This document shows positions 7,154 to 16,336 of a stretch of DNA of 43,364 bases, piece by piece. Position numbers and translations under genes: made by a program. The number at the start of each line of letters is the position of its first letter. The stretch's first letter is position 1. Source of the DNA: a virus; IMG/VR virus record IMGVR_UViG_3300033998_000443, positions 1-43,364 of that record. One strand, given 5' to 3'. Below the pieces are notes generated by a model, which had not been told where the DNA came from, did no database searches, and saw only the letters and a program-made list of their open reading frames with translations.

Positions 7154-9106
7154 ATGCGTGTATTGGGTATTGATATCGAGACATATTCCAGCGTGGACCT
7201 CGCCAGATGCGGGGTCTACGCCTACACAGAAGCACCTGACTTTGAGATACTTCTTTTCGGATACGCCTTTGATGATGAACCGGTGATGGTCATTGACCTG
7301 GCTCAAGGAGAGCAGCTACCACCAGAAGTTTTTGAAGCCCTCACAAATCCAAGCATAATCAAAACCGCATATAACGCAAATTTCGAAAGAACCTGTATAG
7401 CAAAATATTTCAGAATCCCAACCCCACCGGAACAATGGAGATGTTCCGCAGTCCATGCCCTTACTCTTGGCCTTCCAGGACACCTCGAAGAAGTAGCCAA
7501 AGCCCTCAAACTGGAACAGCAAAAAGACGCTGCGGGTAAAGCGTTAATACGATATTTTTCTATACCCTGTAAACCAACAAAATCAAATGGGATGCGGACC
7601 CGAAACCTTCCGGAACATGCTCCGGAGAAATGGAAAAGATTTATAGAATATTGCCGGCAGGACGTAGAAGTGGAACGGGCCATAAGAAAAACCCTGGAAA
7701 AATATCCGGTCCCAGAAAAAGAATGGAAACTCTGGCAGCTGGATCAACGAATAAACGACAGCGGCGTTATGGTGGACCTGGAGCTGGTCCGAAACGCCAT
7801 AACCTTTGACACTGCATATCAGAAAAGACTTGAAAAAGAAGCCATTACACTCACCGGCCTGCAAAATCCAAAAAGCGTAGCCCAGCTTAAAGCTTGGCTG
7901 GAAGATACAGAAGGTATCGAAATAGAGAGCCTCTCAAAAGAAACAGTGCCAGTGCTATTGGAAAAAGCAGGATGCGAAACAGTTAAAAGAGTGCTGGAAA
8001 TACGACAGGAGATGGCGAAAACCTCGGTCAAAAAATATCAGGCGATAGACAGGGCCGTCTGTCCTGACGGTAGGGTCCGGGGCCTATTGCAATTTTACGG
8101 AGCCAACCGGACAGGTAGATGGGCGGGAAGATTAGTGCAAGTGCAGAACCTTCCGAGAAACTCAATGCCGGACCTTGACCTGGCCAGGCGTTTATTGAAA
8201 GCCGGTGAATATGAACTTTTAGAACTACTATATGATAGTGTGCCGGAGGTCCTTTCTCAGTTGATTCGGACAGCCTTCATTCCATCCCCAAGATCTCGGT
8301 TTATAGTATCCGACTTCTCAGCCATAGAAGCCAGAGTAATCGCCTGGCTTGCGAATGAGAAGTGGAGAATAGATGTGTTCAACTCACATGGAAAAATCTA
8401 TGAAGCTTCAGCCGCTCAGATGTTCAAGGTTCCGGTCGAATCTATTACAAAAGACAACCCACTCCGCCAGAAGGGCAAAATCGCAGAGCTGGCCCTCGGT
8501 TACGGCGGCAGTGTAGGGGCGCTGGTCGCAATGGGGGCTCTCAAAATGGGGCTAACGGAAGAAGAACTTCCAGAACTGGTGGCCACATGGAGAGAGACAA
8601 ACCCAAACATAGTCCAGTTTTGGTGGGACGTGGGAAATGCCGCTATAAAAGCAGTCAAAGAAAAGACAACCGTTCCTTTGCATCACGGCATAGATTTCTC
8701 ATATGAGTCTGGCGGGTTATTCATTCGACTTCCCTCCGGCCGCCGGCTGGCATATGTGAGACCAAAAATCGAGACGGACAAGCGTTTTGGCAACCCTATT
8801 CTTACCTATGAGGGAGTGGAGCAGGGGAAAAAATCCTGGGGCAGGATAAGCACCTACGGCCCAAAACTGGTGGAGAACATCGTTCAGGCCGTTTCCAGAG
8901 ACTGTCTGGCTGAAGCCATGCTCAGGCTAGATGCCGCGGGATATAAAATAGCTTTTCATGTTCACGACGAAGTGATCCTTGATGTGCCCAACGGTTTTGG
9001 CTCCCTGGAAGAAGTATCTGAAATTATGAGCCAACCCATCCCCTGGGCTCCGGGATTACCCCTCAGGGCGGATGGCTTTGAGACTGACTACTATATGAAA
9101 GACTGA
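7154..9106 (+). CDS. Phage family A DNA polymerase (DNA polymerase I-like)
   Basis: Replicates phage DNA. The 650-residue protein has an N-terminal DnaQ-like 3'-5' exonuclease domain (LGIDIETYSS, D7 and E9) and a C-terminal family A polymerase domain. Motif A is SDFSAIEARV with D387, motif B is the KIAELALGYGG helix and motif C is HDE at 604-606. The 5'-nuclease domain of cellular Pol I is absent, as is usual for phage enzymes. It sits seven bases after the SSB gene and 22 bases before the primase/helicase. Confidence 0.96.
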   Translation: MRVLGIDIETYSSVDLARCGVYAYTEAPDFEILLFGYAFDDEPVMVIDLAQGEQLPPEVFEALTNPSIIKTAYNANFERTCIAKYFRIPTPPEQWRCSAVHALTLGLPGHLEEVAKALKLEQQKDAAGKALIRYFSIPCKPTKSNGMRTRNLPEHAPEKWKRFIEYCRQDVEVERAIRKTLEKYPVPEKEWKLWQLDQRINDSGVMVDLELVRNAITFDTAYQKRLEKEAITLTGLQNPKSVAQLKAWLEDTEGIEIESLSKETVPVLLEKAGCETVKRVLEIRQEMAKTSVKKYQAIDRAVCPDGRVRGLLQFYGANRTGRWAGRLVQVQNLPRNSMPDLDLARRLLKAGEYELLELLYDSVPEVLSQLIRTAFIPSPRSRFIVSDFSAIEARVIAWLANEKWRIDVFNSHGKIYEASAAQMFKVPVESITKDNPLRQKGKIAELALGYGGSVGALVAMGALKMGLTEEELPELVATWRETNPNIVQFWWDVGNAAIKAVKEKTTVPLHHGIDFSYESGGLFIRLPSGRRLAYVRPKIETDKRFGNPILTYEGVEQGKKSWGRISTYGPKLVENIVQAVSRDCLAEAMLRLDAAGYKIAFHVHDEVILDVPNGFGSLEEVSEIMSQPIPWAPGLPLRADGFETDYYMKD

Positions 9107-9128
9107 CGGTCTTTCAAGAGGTGATACC

Positions 9129-11582
9129 TTGATTAATCAAAATCCAGCAACAAACCTGAAAATCAAATATGACGGCCCTCTCACTATTGCCATCGGCCGA
9201 AGCCGAAAGGAAACAAACTGGAAAAATCGAGAAATGCTCTGGTCACAGTTAGTTGAACGGCTAAGCAAAACAACCCGGACGGGCGAAACATACGAAGAAT
9301 ATAAAAAAATGACTAAAGCTCAGCAGGATGAAATTAAGGATGTCGGTGGCTTTGTAGGTGGAACCCTGAAAGGCGGCCGGCGTAAAACAGATTCTGTGGT
9401 TTGGCGGCAGGTGGTGACTCTTGATGCAGATTACATAAAAGGCGATTTCTGGGCTGCCGTAGAGACCATGTTGGGATGTGCGTGCGTCGTATATTCTACC
9501 CACAAGCACAGCCCTCAAAATCCCCGCCTGCGTCTCGTTTTACCACTTTCCAGGCCAGTGGCCCCGGATGAATATCAGGCCGTGGCCAGGCGCATTGCCG
9601 GCGATTTGGGCATAGATTTCTTTGATGATACCACCTACCAGCCCCACAGGCTTATGTATTGGCCGTCTACATCTCAAGATGGGGAGTTCTTCTTTAAATA
9701 CCTGGATGAACCCTGGCTGGATCCTGACGAAGTCCTGGCCCGATATCCGGACTGGCGGGACCCGTCATATTGGCCCGAATCTTCCAGAACGAAAGAAGAA
9801 CGAAAGAAGCTGGCGGAAAAGCAGGGGGACCCGCTGGAAAAACCGGGCATCGTCGGAGCATTCTGCCGCACCTATACTATATCAGCGGCTATAGAAAAAT
9901 TCTTGAGTGATATATACGCTCCTGCGGGGGAAGGACGATACACCTACATCCCCGGTTCCACTACCGGCGGCCTGGTGCTTTACGATAACGACAAATTCGC
10001 ATATTCCCATCATGCCACCGATCCCATCAGCGGAAAGCTGGTTAACGCCTTTGACCTGGTGCGGCTGCACAAATTTGGAGAATTGGACGAGGACGCAGAT
10101 CCAGGAACTCCGACAGTAAAGCTGCCATCATATATGGCAATGCTGGATTTTGCCCGGAATGATGAAGCCGTTAAGCTAACAATGGGGGAAGAAAAACTTA
10201 TTGAGGCCCAAAGTGAATTTGAAGGCCTGAAAGTTGATACTGGGACCGATGCAAAATGGCTGACAAAATTAGAAACCGACCGAAAGGGACGGTATTTAGC
10301 CACAATTGACAATGTCGTACTAATACTTGAAAACGACCCCAACCTAAAAGGGAAAATCGGCCTGAATGAATTTACTAAAGGTCCTGTCATCCTGGGGGAT
10401 TTGCCCTGGCATAAAGTAAAAAACACGGAAGATGGGGATCCGTGGAAAGACAGCGACGATTCAGCTTTACGGCATTACATAGAAACAATTTACGAAATAT
10501 CGGCGCCTACAAAGATAAGTGATGCTCTAAACGTCATCCAGGAAAGACACCGCTTTCATCCAATCCGGGATTATCTAGACAATCTTGTTTGGGACGGTAT
10601 CCCTCGTGTGGACACATTACTTATTGATTATTTGGGGTCCGAAGACACGGAATACACCAGGGCCGTAACGAGGAAGACTCTGGCAGGGGCTGTCGCCCGA
10701 ATATATCAGCCTGGGATTAAATTCGACTATATGCTGGTGCTGGTGGGGCCCCAGGGCATAGGGAAAAGCCTCCTCATTAAAAAGCTAGGCCAGAGATGGT
10801 TCTCAGACTCTATCAATACCGTCCAGGGAAAAGAGGCCTATGAGCAGTTACAGGGCGCGTGGATAATTGAAATGAGCGAACTGGCGGCCACCAGAAAGGC
10901 GGAAGTCGAATCAATAAAGCAGTTCATCAGTAAGCAGGAAGATATATACCGTGTAGCCTACGGCCGGCGGGTATCGAGGTTCCCCAGACAATGCATCTTT
11001 ATCGGTACTACAAACGATCAAGAATTTTTACGGGATAAAACCGGAAACCGGCGATTTTGGCCGGTGGATGTCGGAATAATAGAACGGAAAAAAAGTTTAT
11101 GGAAAGATATGGACCAGCATGAAATTGACCAGATATGGGCTGAAGCTGTGCAGATATATAAAAATGGAGAACAATTGTGGTTAGATACTGAACTCGAAAA
11201 AATAGCCATACAAAAACAGGAACAGCATACGGAAGAAAGTTCGAAAGCCGGCTTGATACAGGAATACCTGGACACCTTGTTGCCTGATAATTGGGACGAG
11301 CTTGATATAGGCGCCAGGCGGCGGTATATCCATGGGACCGAATTCGGAGAGACGCAGAAAGGAACGATACGACGGGACCGAGTATGTGCAATGGAGATAT
11401 GGGTTGAGCTTTTCGAAGGGGATCCAAAACAGCTTACCCCTGCCCAAGCAAGAGAAATTAATGACATCCTCCGGCGGATGCCTAGGTGGAAACCCTATAC
11501 CGGAGGAACAGGAAAACTAAAATTCGGAAAACTTTACGGCCTTCAACGAGCTTTTATCAGGGATGAAAATTCCATAAATTAG
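9129..11582 (+). CDS. Primase-polymerase/VapE-type helicase fusion
   Basis: Probably primes and unwinds DNA at the phage origin. The 817-residue protein has an N-terminal primase-like part (VVTLDADYIKG, then STHKHSPQNPRLRLVLPLSR, about 95-140) and a C-terminal VapE/virulence-associated E ATPase. Walker A is GPQGIGKS at 540-547, followed by GAWIIEMSELAAT and the sensor-like FIGTTNDQEFL and RRFWPVD. TTG 9129 has AAGAGGTGA upstream. The repeat-rich block just downstream is a plausible target. Confidence 0.92.
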   Translation: MINQNPATNLKIKYDGPLTIAIGRSRKETNWKNREMLWSQLVERLSKTTRTGETYEEYKKMTKAQQDEIKDVGGFVGGTLKGGRRKTDSVVWRQVVTLDADYIKGDFWAAVETMLGCACVVYSTHKHSPQNPRLRLVLPLSRPVAPDEYQAVARRIAGDLGIDFFDDTTYQPHRLMYWPSTSQDGEFFFKYLDEPWLDPDEVLARYPDWRDPSYWPESSRTKEERKKLAEKQGDPLEKPGIVGAFCRTYTISAAIEKFLSDIYAPAGEGRYTYIPGSTTGGLVLYDNDKFAYSHHATDPISGKLVNAFDLVRLHKFGELDEDADPGTPTVKLPSYMAMLDFARNDEAVKLTMGEEKLIEAQSEFEGLKVDTGTDAKWLTKLETDRKGRYLATIDNVVLILENDPNLKGKIGLNEFTKGPVILGDLPWHKVKNTEDGDPWKDSDDSALRHYIETIYEISAPTKISDALNVIQERHRFHPIRDYLDNLVWDGIPRVDTLLIDYLGSEDTEYTRAVTRKTLAGAVARIYQPGIKFDYMLVLVGPQGIGKSLLIKKLGQRWFSDSINTVQGKEAYEQLQGAWIIEMSELAATRKAEVESIKQFISKQEDIYRVAYGRRVSRFPRQCIFIGTTNDQEFLRDKTGNRRFWPVDVGIIERKKSLWKDMDQHEIDQIWAEAVQIYKNGEQLWLDTELEKIAIQKQEQHTEESSKAGLIQEYLDTLLPDNWDELDIGARRRYIHGTEFGETQKGTIRRDRVCAMEIWVELFEGDPKQLTPAQAREINDILRRMPRWKPYTGGTGKLKFGKLYGLQRAFIRDENSIN

Positions 11583-11927
11583 GGTATCCTTAAAGGCGTT
11601 CATGCGTATCCATGCGTATCCATGAAAACCTTAAGGATACGTATCCTTGGTATCCTGAAAAATTAAAAATCTCTATAGAAATAGAAATTATAGAAATCAG
11701 CGTATCCTTGCGTATCCTTAAAATCGGTCATGGATACGGTTAAGGATACGGCTCGAAATCAACAACCATAAGGCTTTAAAGGTAATCGTATCTATAATAT
11801 CCTTATTTTCTATATAGGGATATACAAAAATAAAATATATAAATATATATGTACTCTATAATACGTATATATTATATACACGCGTATATAAGGATATCAC
11901 GGATACGACCAGGAGGATTTACAATAA
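11583..11927. repeat. Iteron-like repeat block with AT-rich segment; candidate replication origin
   Basis: A 345-base non-coding stretch. The hexamer GTATCC or its complement GGATAC occurs eleven times (starts near 11584, 11606, 11616, 11635, 11641, 11650, 11702, 11712, 11732, 11744, 11901), with further degenerate copies. CATGCGTATC is tandemly repeated at 11601-11620, GCGTATCCTT at 11700-11719, and AAGGATACGTATCCTT at 11633-11648 is a perfect 16-base palindrome. A very AT-rich segment lies at 11805-11890. This combination between primase/helicase and nuclease genes fits an iteron origin. Function inferred. Confidence 0.7.
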
Positions 11928-12209
11928 ATGGAAGAATCAAGACTAGAACACCGACTCAAAAGAGAAATAAAAGAGCGAGGAGGTAAAGCCCTAAAATTCA
12001 CATCCCCGGGTGAGGCGGGTATGCCTGACCGAATAGTTCTTCTTCCAGGAGGGCGGGCCGTATTCGTGGAGATGAAGGCTCCAAGCAAAGCACCTAGGTC
12101 ATTGCAACGAAAGAGGGCTGAAGAGCTTAAAGCGATGGGATTTTCAGTGTATTGTCTGGATTCGGTGGCTGCTATAAATAACTTTATCATGGAGGTTTTT
12201 GGGTCGTGA
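11928..12209 (+). CDS. VRR-NUC domain nuclease
   Basis: A 93-residue stand-alone VRR-NUC protein of the PD-(D/E)XK class. It starts with ESRLEHRLKREIKERGG, has the active-site run PGEAGMPDRIVLLPGGRAVFVEMKAP (split here: D in MPDRI, and E-x-K in VEMKAP), and ends with QRKRAEELKAMGFSVYCLDS. Related phage proteins are structure-specific nucleases of replication or recombination intermediates. AGGAGG lies upstream of the ATG. It overlaps the helicase gene by four bases, suggesting joint action. Confidence 0.92.
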   Translation: MEESRLEHRLKREIKERGGKALKFTSPGEAGMPDRIVLLPGGRAVFVEMKAPSKAPRSLQRKRAEELKAMGFSVYCLDSVAAINNFIMEVFGS

Positions 12210-13576
12210 AATTCATTCCGCACACTTATCAAAAATATGCCATACAGCGCATTTTGGAACAGCCGGCTGTAGGATTATTTTTAGACATGGGTATGGGGAA
12301 AACCGTATGCGCTCTTACAGCGGCCGCCGAATTGTTGCATGACCGTTTCGAGGTTACCAGGGTGCTGGTGATAGCACCTTTAAGAGTGGCCGAAGATACC
12401 TGGAGCCGAGAAGCGGAAAAATGGGATCACCTGAAATATTTGAGAATAGCAAAAGTTTTGGGGTCAGAACAACAGAGAGTAGCGGCCTTGAATTCAGATG
12501 CAGATATATATGTCATTAATCGGGAAAATGTAGAGTGGTTGGTAAATTACTTCGGAAAGCGTTGGCCTTTCGATATGGTAATCATAGACGAGCTTTCCAG
12601 TTTCAAATCTTCAAAGGCGAGACGGTTTAGAGCCCTTCGTAAAGTTCGACCTCTGATAAAAAGAATTGTGGGCTTAACCGGGACGCCGGCACCAAATGGA
12701 TTGATTGACCTCTGGGCTCAAATCTATCTCCTGGACCAGGGTGAGCGGTTAGGTAAGACCATCACCGGATATCGTGAAAGATATTTTAAGCCGGACAAGA
12801 GGAGCCGGACCGTAATCTACAGCTGGAAGCCGAAACCTGGAGCAGAAAAAGCGATCTTTGAAAAGCTATCGGATATCTGCGTAAGTATGAGAGCAGAAGA
12901 TTGGTTTGAAATGCCGGAAAGGATTGACCGGGTGATACCGGTTCAACTGCCGCAAGAGGCACAAGAACAATACAAACGGCTAGAACGAGATCTTTTACTT
13001 CCTTTTGCCGATGGGGATATTGTAGCAAATACCGCCGCCGTATTATCTAACAAGCTTTTGCAGATGGCTAACGGGGCCGTTTATGATGAAAATCGGGGAG
13101 TTAAAGTGCTTCACAATACAAAATTGGAGTTTTTAGAAGAAATAATTGAAGCGGCCAACGGAAAACCGGTGCTGGTGTTTTATGCATACCGGCATGATTT
13201 AGACCGGCTGAAAGCGTATTTTCCAAAAGCCAGAACCCTTGATACGGCAAAGGATATAAACGATTGGAATTCCGGGAAGATACCAATACTTTTAGCACAT
13301 CCTGCCTCTGCCGGCCACGGATTAAACCTTCAGGCAGGGGGGCATATTATCGTCTGGTTCGGATTGGTATGGAGTTTAGAGTTATACCAACAAGCCAATG
13401 CAAGACTGTGCAGGCAGGGTCAGACACACAGCGTCATCGTTCATCATCTGGTGGCGGAAGGGACAATTGATGAGGATGTGATGAAAGCTTTAAGTGATAA
13501 AGTTAAGGGACAGGATGCACTGCTTGAGGCCGTTAAAGCAAGAATTGAAAAATATCAAAGGGAGATGCCAAAATGA
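12206..13576 (+). CDS. SNF2-family DEAD-like helicase
   Basis: A 456-residue superfamily 2 ATPase of the SNF2 type common in phages. Motif I is FLDMGMGKTVCAL (about 28-40), motif II IIDELSSFK, motif III GLTGTPAPNG, and motifs V and VI are PASAGHGLNLQAG and QANARLCRQGQ. It probably remodels DNA or displaces proteins during replication. It starts at a GTG overlapping the VRR-NUC stop; the two genes are a conserved pair in many Firmicute phages. Confidence 0.94.
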   Translation: MKFIPHTYQKYAIQRILEQPAVGLFLDMGMGKTVCALTAAAELLHDRFEVTRVLVIAPLRVAEDTWSREAEKWDHLKYLRIAKVLGSEQQRVAALNSDADIYVINRENVEWLVNYFGKRWPFDMVIIDELSSFKSSKARRFRALRKVRPLIKRIVGLTGTPAPNGLIDLWAQIYLLDQGERLGKTITGYRERYFKPDKRSRTVIYSWKPKPGAEKAIFEKLSDICVSMRAEDWFEMPERIDRVIPVQLPQEAQEQYKRLERDLLLPFADGDIVANTAAVLSNKLLQMANGAVYDENRGVKVLHNTKLEFLEEIIEAANGKPVLVFYAYRHDLDRLKAYFPKARTLDTAKDINDWNSGKIPILLAHPASAGHGLNLQAGGHIIVWFGLVWSLELYQQANARLCRQGQTHSVIVHHLVAEGTIDEDVMKALSDKVKGQDALLEAVKARIEKYQREMPK

Positions 13577-13917
13577 GGGATTTTAAAAAAGATCTTGAGT
13601 TATGTGAAAAGGCGACACCGGGACCTTGGAAATATGCGAATACAGCCAATATGGGGCACGTTTTACAAATGCCGTATATCAATATACACGGTCAAAAAGT
13701 CATGGCGATTATTCTTAAAGAATGGACTCCACTTGAAAATATAAAGGATAATCTTGAATTCATAGTTCAAGCCAGAGAGGGTTGGCCTGAAGCTATAAAA
13801 AGAGTGATGGAATTAGAGGCAGAAGTGAAACGGTTGAAAGCTGAAAAAGAAGAACTGGCCAGGGAGATTAAAGTTTTAAAAGCGAAAATTGACAAGATTA
13901 AGGGGTTTGAAAGATGA
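13573..13917 (+). CDS. Ead/Ea22-like hypothetical phage protein
   Basis: A 114-residue protein with N-terminal LCEKATPGPWKY and a C-terminal coiled coil (VMELEAEVKRLKAEKEELA). The ATPGPW motif followed by an EFI...AREGWPEAIKRV segment resembles Ead/Ea22-type phage proteins. Function unknown. ATGA overlap with the helicase gene shows translational coupling. Confidence 0.7.
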   Translation: MRDFKKDLELCEKATPGPWKYANTANMGHVLQMPYINIHGQKVMAIILKEWTPLENIKDNLEFIVQAREGWPEAIKRVMELEAEVKRLKAEKEELAREIKVLKAKIDKIKGFER

Positions 13918-14102
13918 TAAAGAGATTTAAAGTTTATGGGTGTTTTTGTATAGCCGTAGAAAGTGAAGATGATAGAGAAGCCAAAGAGATAGTAGGACGT
14001 ATTCTGAAAGCTGAAGGAATTGAACATCTTATCACGGGTGTGAAACTTATTCCAGATATAGAACAAGAGTTACGAGGTGTTGTAAGTGAACACGGTTCAT
14101 AA
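13914..14102 (+). CDS. Small hypothetical phage protein
   Basis: A 62-residue protein beginning KRFKVYGCFCIAVESEDD, probably beta-alpha-beta. It overlaps the upstream gene by four bases and the next gene by 17 bases. Not recognised; tight operon packing is the main support. Confidence 0.6.
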   Translation: MIKRFKVYGCFCIAVESEDDREAKEIVGRILKAEGIEHLITGVKLIPDIEQELRGVVSEHGS

Positions 14103-14550
14103 TACATCAATCAGTAAGGTTGCAAACTGGCCATGGAGACTCCCACCAGCTGACAGGAAAGACGGAGAAGTTCGGACCTATTATTTAACTCCGGAGGAAC
14201 TTGAAAAATATAGAAAAAATCAGAAGGGAGAAAAGAAAATGGAAGAACATGTTATTTATAAAAATTCTGGTGTTGAATCAGGGATAACTCAAACGAAACC
14301 CTCACTTAAGGAAATACTTGAACAAGATTTTGCTACAGGGAAAAAGTCTATCGATGAAATAGCCAAAGGTCTTAATATAAGGCCCTCGGTTGTTAAAGCT
14401 GCGGCGGTGAGATTGGGATATATCAAAAAGAAGGAAACACAAGCAGAAAACCCCGATAATGGAGTAAGCAGAAAAATCGAATTTAAGGCGGCTACATTTA
14501 ATGGCAAATTTGAATATAGATTTGCCGGCAATAAGATTTTAATAAAATAG
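14086..14550 (+). CDS. Hypothetical protein with HTH-like segment
   Basis: A 154-residue protein from a GTG at 14086 (an internal ATG at codon 52 also has GGGAG upstream). The middle SIDEIAKGLNIRPSVVKAAAVRLGY is a probable helix-turn-helix; here it spans about residues 88-112. The C-terminus is a short beta-rich stretch (KAATFNGKFEYRF). A DNA-binding regulator is possible. The two candidate starts may give two products. Confidence 0.6.
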   Translation: MNTVHNTSISKVANWPWRLPPADRKDGEVRTYYLTPEELEKYRKNQKGEKKMEEHVIYKNSGVESGITQTKPSLKEILEQDFATGKKSIDEIAKGLNIRPSVVKAAAVRLGYIKKKETQAENPDNGVSRKIEFKAATFNGKFEYRFAGNKILIK

Positions 14551-14562
14551 GATAAACGCCAT

Positions 14563-14652
14563 ATGATCCTCATTGAACTTCAAAGTATCGATGATTTCGC
14601 TGCAGAAGTTAAGACAATAAAAGAAAAGATAAAGGCCATCCAGGGGGTGTAA
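14563..14652 (+). CDS. Possible very small protein
   Basis: A 29-residue frame (MILIELQSIDDFAAEVKTIK and so on) between two operon genes. Its ribosome site is weak, but composition is protein-like and it fills an otherwise empty gap. Low confidence. Confidence 0.3.
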   Translation: MILIELQSIDDFAAEVKTIKEKIKAIQGV

Positions 14653-14655
14653 GCT

Positions 14656-14829
14656 ATGTTTGATTGCCTATATGAAAATCTTATCCTGGAAAGGGACAAG
14701 CTTATCGAGGAATATCCTAAAACCCATGAAGAAGAACGGATTCGTGTATTGGCCAGGCTGATGGCCATTGATGAAGATATGGAGGTTATGGGGTATGGAG
14801 AAAAAAGAAATGTGGCAGATACTCATTGA
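14656..14829 (+). CDS. Small hypothetical phage protein
   Basis: A 57-residue protein from ATG 14656 with GGGGGTG upstream. It is acidic and helical (YENLILERDKLIEEYPK, RVLARLMAIDEDME). It overlaps the next gene by 35 bases in another frame. Similar small proteins are common in this part of Firmicute phages. Function unknown. Confidence 0.5.
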   Translation: MFDCLYENLILERDKLIEEYPKTHEEERIRVLARLMAIDEDMEVMGYGEKRNVADTH

Positions 14830-14980
14830 TAAGGCAAAGATTGAGCTTGCCCTGGCTGAACAGGACCTACAAAATGCGGAACCGGATTTTGTTGTGGCCG
14901 CGGCCTATGAAGTAGTTGCAAAGCGAGAGAAGCTGAACGCACTCTTGCATCGGGCAAAAAAGGAGTTGATGACAGCATGA
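14795..14980 (+). CDS. Small hypothetical helical protein
   Basis: A 61-residue protein from ATG 14795, chosen because GGAGG lies nine bases upstream. An ATG at 14768 has none. It is all-helical (MWQILIDKAKIELALAEQDL, LNALLHRAKKEL). ATGA overlap with the next gene. No family assigned. Confidence 0.55.
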   Translation: MEKKEMWQILIDKAKIELALAEQDLQNAEPDFVVAAAYEVVAKREKLNALLHRAKKELMTA

Positions 14981-15273
14981 TAAATATGCTTGCAGATAAG
15001 TTGGTCACCCAGGATCAAATACAATATCAAATACAGCAGTGGGTTAAGAAATATCGAAAGGTTTATAAAAAGTCTTATGGCAAAAACCGGAAAAGACTAA
15101 AAGAAATTGCCCATAGAATAAAAATCCTCCTGGAGGAAAAGGAGCGGTTGAAAAATGTGGGTGAGGAGGCTAATAGAGCGGATCATGCGTTATTTGCGGA
15201 TAATAAGAAGCAACAATGCAGAACTAATCAGCGTAGGAGAATACATAGCATACAAGCAGCCGGAGATTTATAA
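14977..15273 (+). CDS. Hypothetical phage protein, long 3' overlap with next gene
   Basis: A 98-residue basic protein. The first 60 residues look genuine (QIQQWVKKYRKVYKKSYGKN). From residue 60 on (VGEEANRADHALFADNKKQQ) it is of low quality and overlaps the next gene by 119 bases in another frame. The tail may be real, or the region may contain a frame change. Coupled to the gene before by ATGA. Confidence 0.5.
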   Translation: MINMLADKLVTQDQIQYQIQQWVKKYRKVYKKSYGKNRKRLKEIAHRIKILLEEKERLKNVGEEANRADHALFADNKKQQCRTNQRRRIHSIQAAGDL

Positions 15274-15475
15274 AAACTTAAAGAAGTATAGGGATTATGT
15301 CAAACAACAAAGATCCAGTAAATTCGCAAAAGAGAGAATTAGGGATATTACAGAACAGATCTTAAAGGCGGCCGAAGTGAGGGGTAAGGATAAGTCCTAT
15401 GTAGCAATTATGACCGAGCGGCCCAAACCAGGTAGGGGCGGGCTGCTTCCTGGGGAAGGAGATGATGCACTTTGA
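15155..15475 (+). CDS. Hypothetical phage protein
   Basis: A 106-residue basic protein with AAGGAG ten bases before ATG 15155. The core is SVGEYIAYKQPEIYKNLKKY and AKERIRDITEQILKAAEVRG, with a Gly-rich end. The start lies deep inside the previous gene. The stop overlaps the TTG start of the late regulator, so it belongs to the same transcript. Function unknown. Confidence 0.55.
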   Translation: MWVRRLIERIMRYLRIIRSNNAELISVGEYIAYKQPEIYKNLKKYRDYVKQQRSSKFAKERIRDITEQILKAAEVRGKDKSYVAIMTERPKPGRGGLLPGEGDDAL

Positions 15476-15906
15476 GTCACAAAGAACTTTTACAGCAATA
15501 TACGGATTTGCAAGCTGAAATTAAGGATTTAGAAGACCGAATAAGAAAATTAGAAAATCAGGCCAATAAAATTGAATGTGATAGCGTGACAGGATCAGAT
15601 AACAATTTTCCGTATACATTAAGAACTTTTCATATTGAAGGTTATAGTGATAAAAAACAACGAAGGTTAAGCCGATTAAAAAAACTTTTAAGCAAGAGAA
15701 AAGAAAAGTGCGAAGAGATGAAGTTAAGGATTGAAGAATTTATAAACAGTATTCCGGATTCCAAGACACGAAGAGTTTTTCAATATCGTTATATCGACGG
15801 TTTATCTTGGCAGGCAATTGCTAGTCGAATTGGAAAGCATGATGAGAGCTATCCAAGAAAAATTATTCACGATAAATATTTAGAGAATCCGAAAAATCCG
15901 AATTAA
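15472..15906 (+). CDS. Probable late-gene transcription regulator (sigma-70 region 4-like, RinA/ArpU-type)
   Basis: A 144-residue protein. An N-terminal coiled coil (AEIKDLEDRIRKLENQANK) is followed by a C-terminal region-4-like HTH (RRVFQYRYIDGLSWQAIASR). That layout is typical of RinA/ArpU/DUF1492 regulators that switch on phage structural operons. It is the last gene of the early/middle operon, has AAGGAGATG upstream of its TTG start and is followed by a terminator. Control of the packaging genes about 2 kb downstream is inferred. Confidence 0.75.
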   Translation: MSHKELLQQYTDLQAEIKDLEDRIRKLENQANKIECDSVTGSDNNFPYTLRTFHIEGYSDKKQRRLSRLKKLLSKRKEKCEEMKLRIEEFINSIPDSKTRRVFQYRYIDGLSWQAIASRIGKHDESYPRKIIHDKYLENPKNPN

Positions 15907-15946
15907 GTGTGTTAATATGATAATAAGTGGTAGTATAGTTAGAATG

Positions 15947-15970
15947 AGCATCGGGAAACCGGTGCTTTTT
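15947..15970 (+). terminator. Rho-independent terminator after the early/middle operon
   Basis: AGCATCGG and CCGGTGCT form an eight-base stem (one G-T pair) closed by a GAAA tetraloop and followed by a T run at 15966-15970. Confidence 0.85.
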
Positions 15971-15985
15971 ATATGGTGGAAAAAA

Positions 15986-16336
15986 TTATTTATGGACAAA
16001 TTCATAAATACCTTCAATATCTTGATCATTTTGATAGACTCTAAATCCATTAGATTTGTAGAACTTTATTAATTCTTCTACGGTAATATCATCAACCAAT
16101 GGGCTAATACTTAGAACCCTAATAGCAGCACAGTTATATTTTTCCCTAACAAGCTTTTTGAGACAGTTTAGTAGTTTAGTTCCTATGCCTTTTCTTCGAG
16201 TACTTACTTTTAGATTTTGAATAATTACTTCGCTGCAACAAATATCTGGTGGGCTAAATTCTAAGTAGCTATTAGGGAAATCATGAAGAGTCAATTTTAA
16301 GGTATTCGGAGGTATATTCTCTATGTTATATTTCAA
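15986..16336 (-). CDS. GNAT-family N-acetyltransferase
   Basis: A 116-residue acetyltransferase. The acetyl-CoA binding motif A is VSTRRKGIGTKLL and motif B is LIKFYKSNGFRVY. Substrate unknown. It sits on the minus strand between early and late phage operons, more AT-rich than its neighbours and with its own ribosome site, so it is probably lysogenic cargo (a moron) rather than part of the lytic programme. Confidence 0.85.
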   Translation of the reverse strand: MKYNIENIPPNTLKLTLHDFPNSYLEFSPPDICCSEVIIQNLKVSTRRKGIGTKLLNCLKKLVREKYNCAAIRVLSISPLVDDITVEELIKFYKSNGFRVYQNDQDIEGIYEFVHK

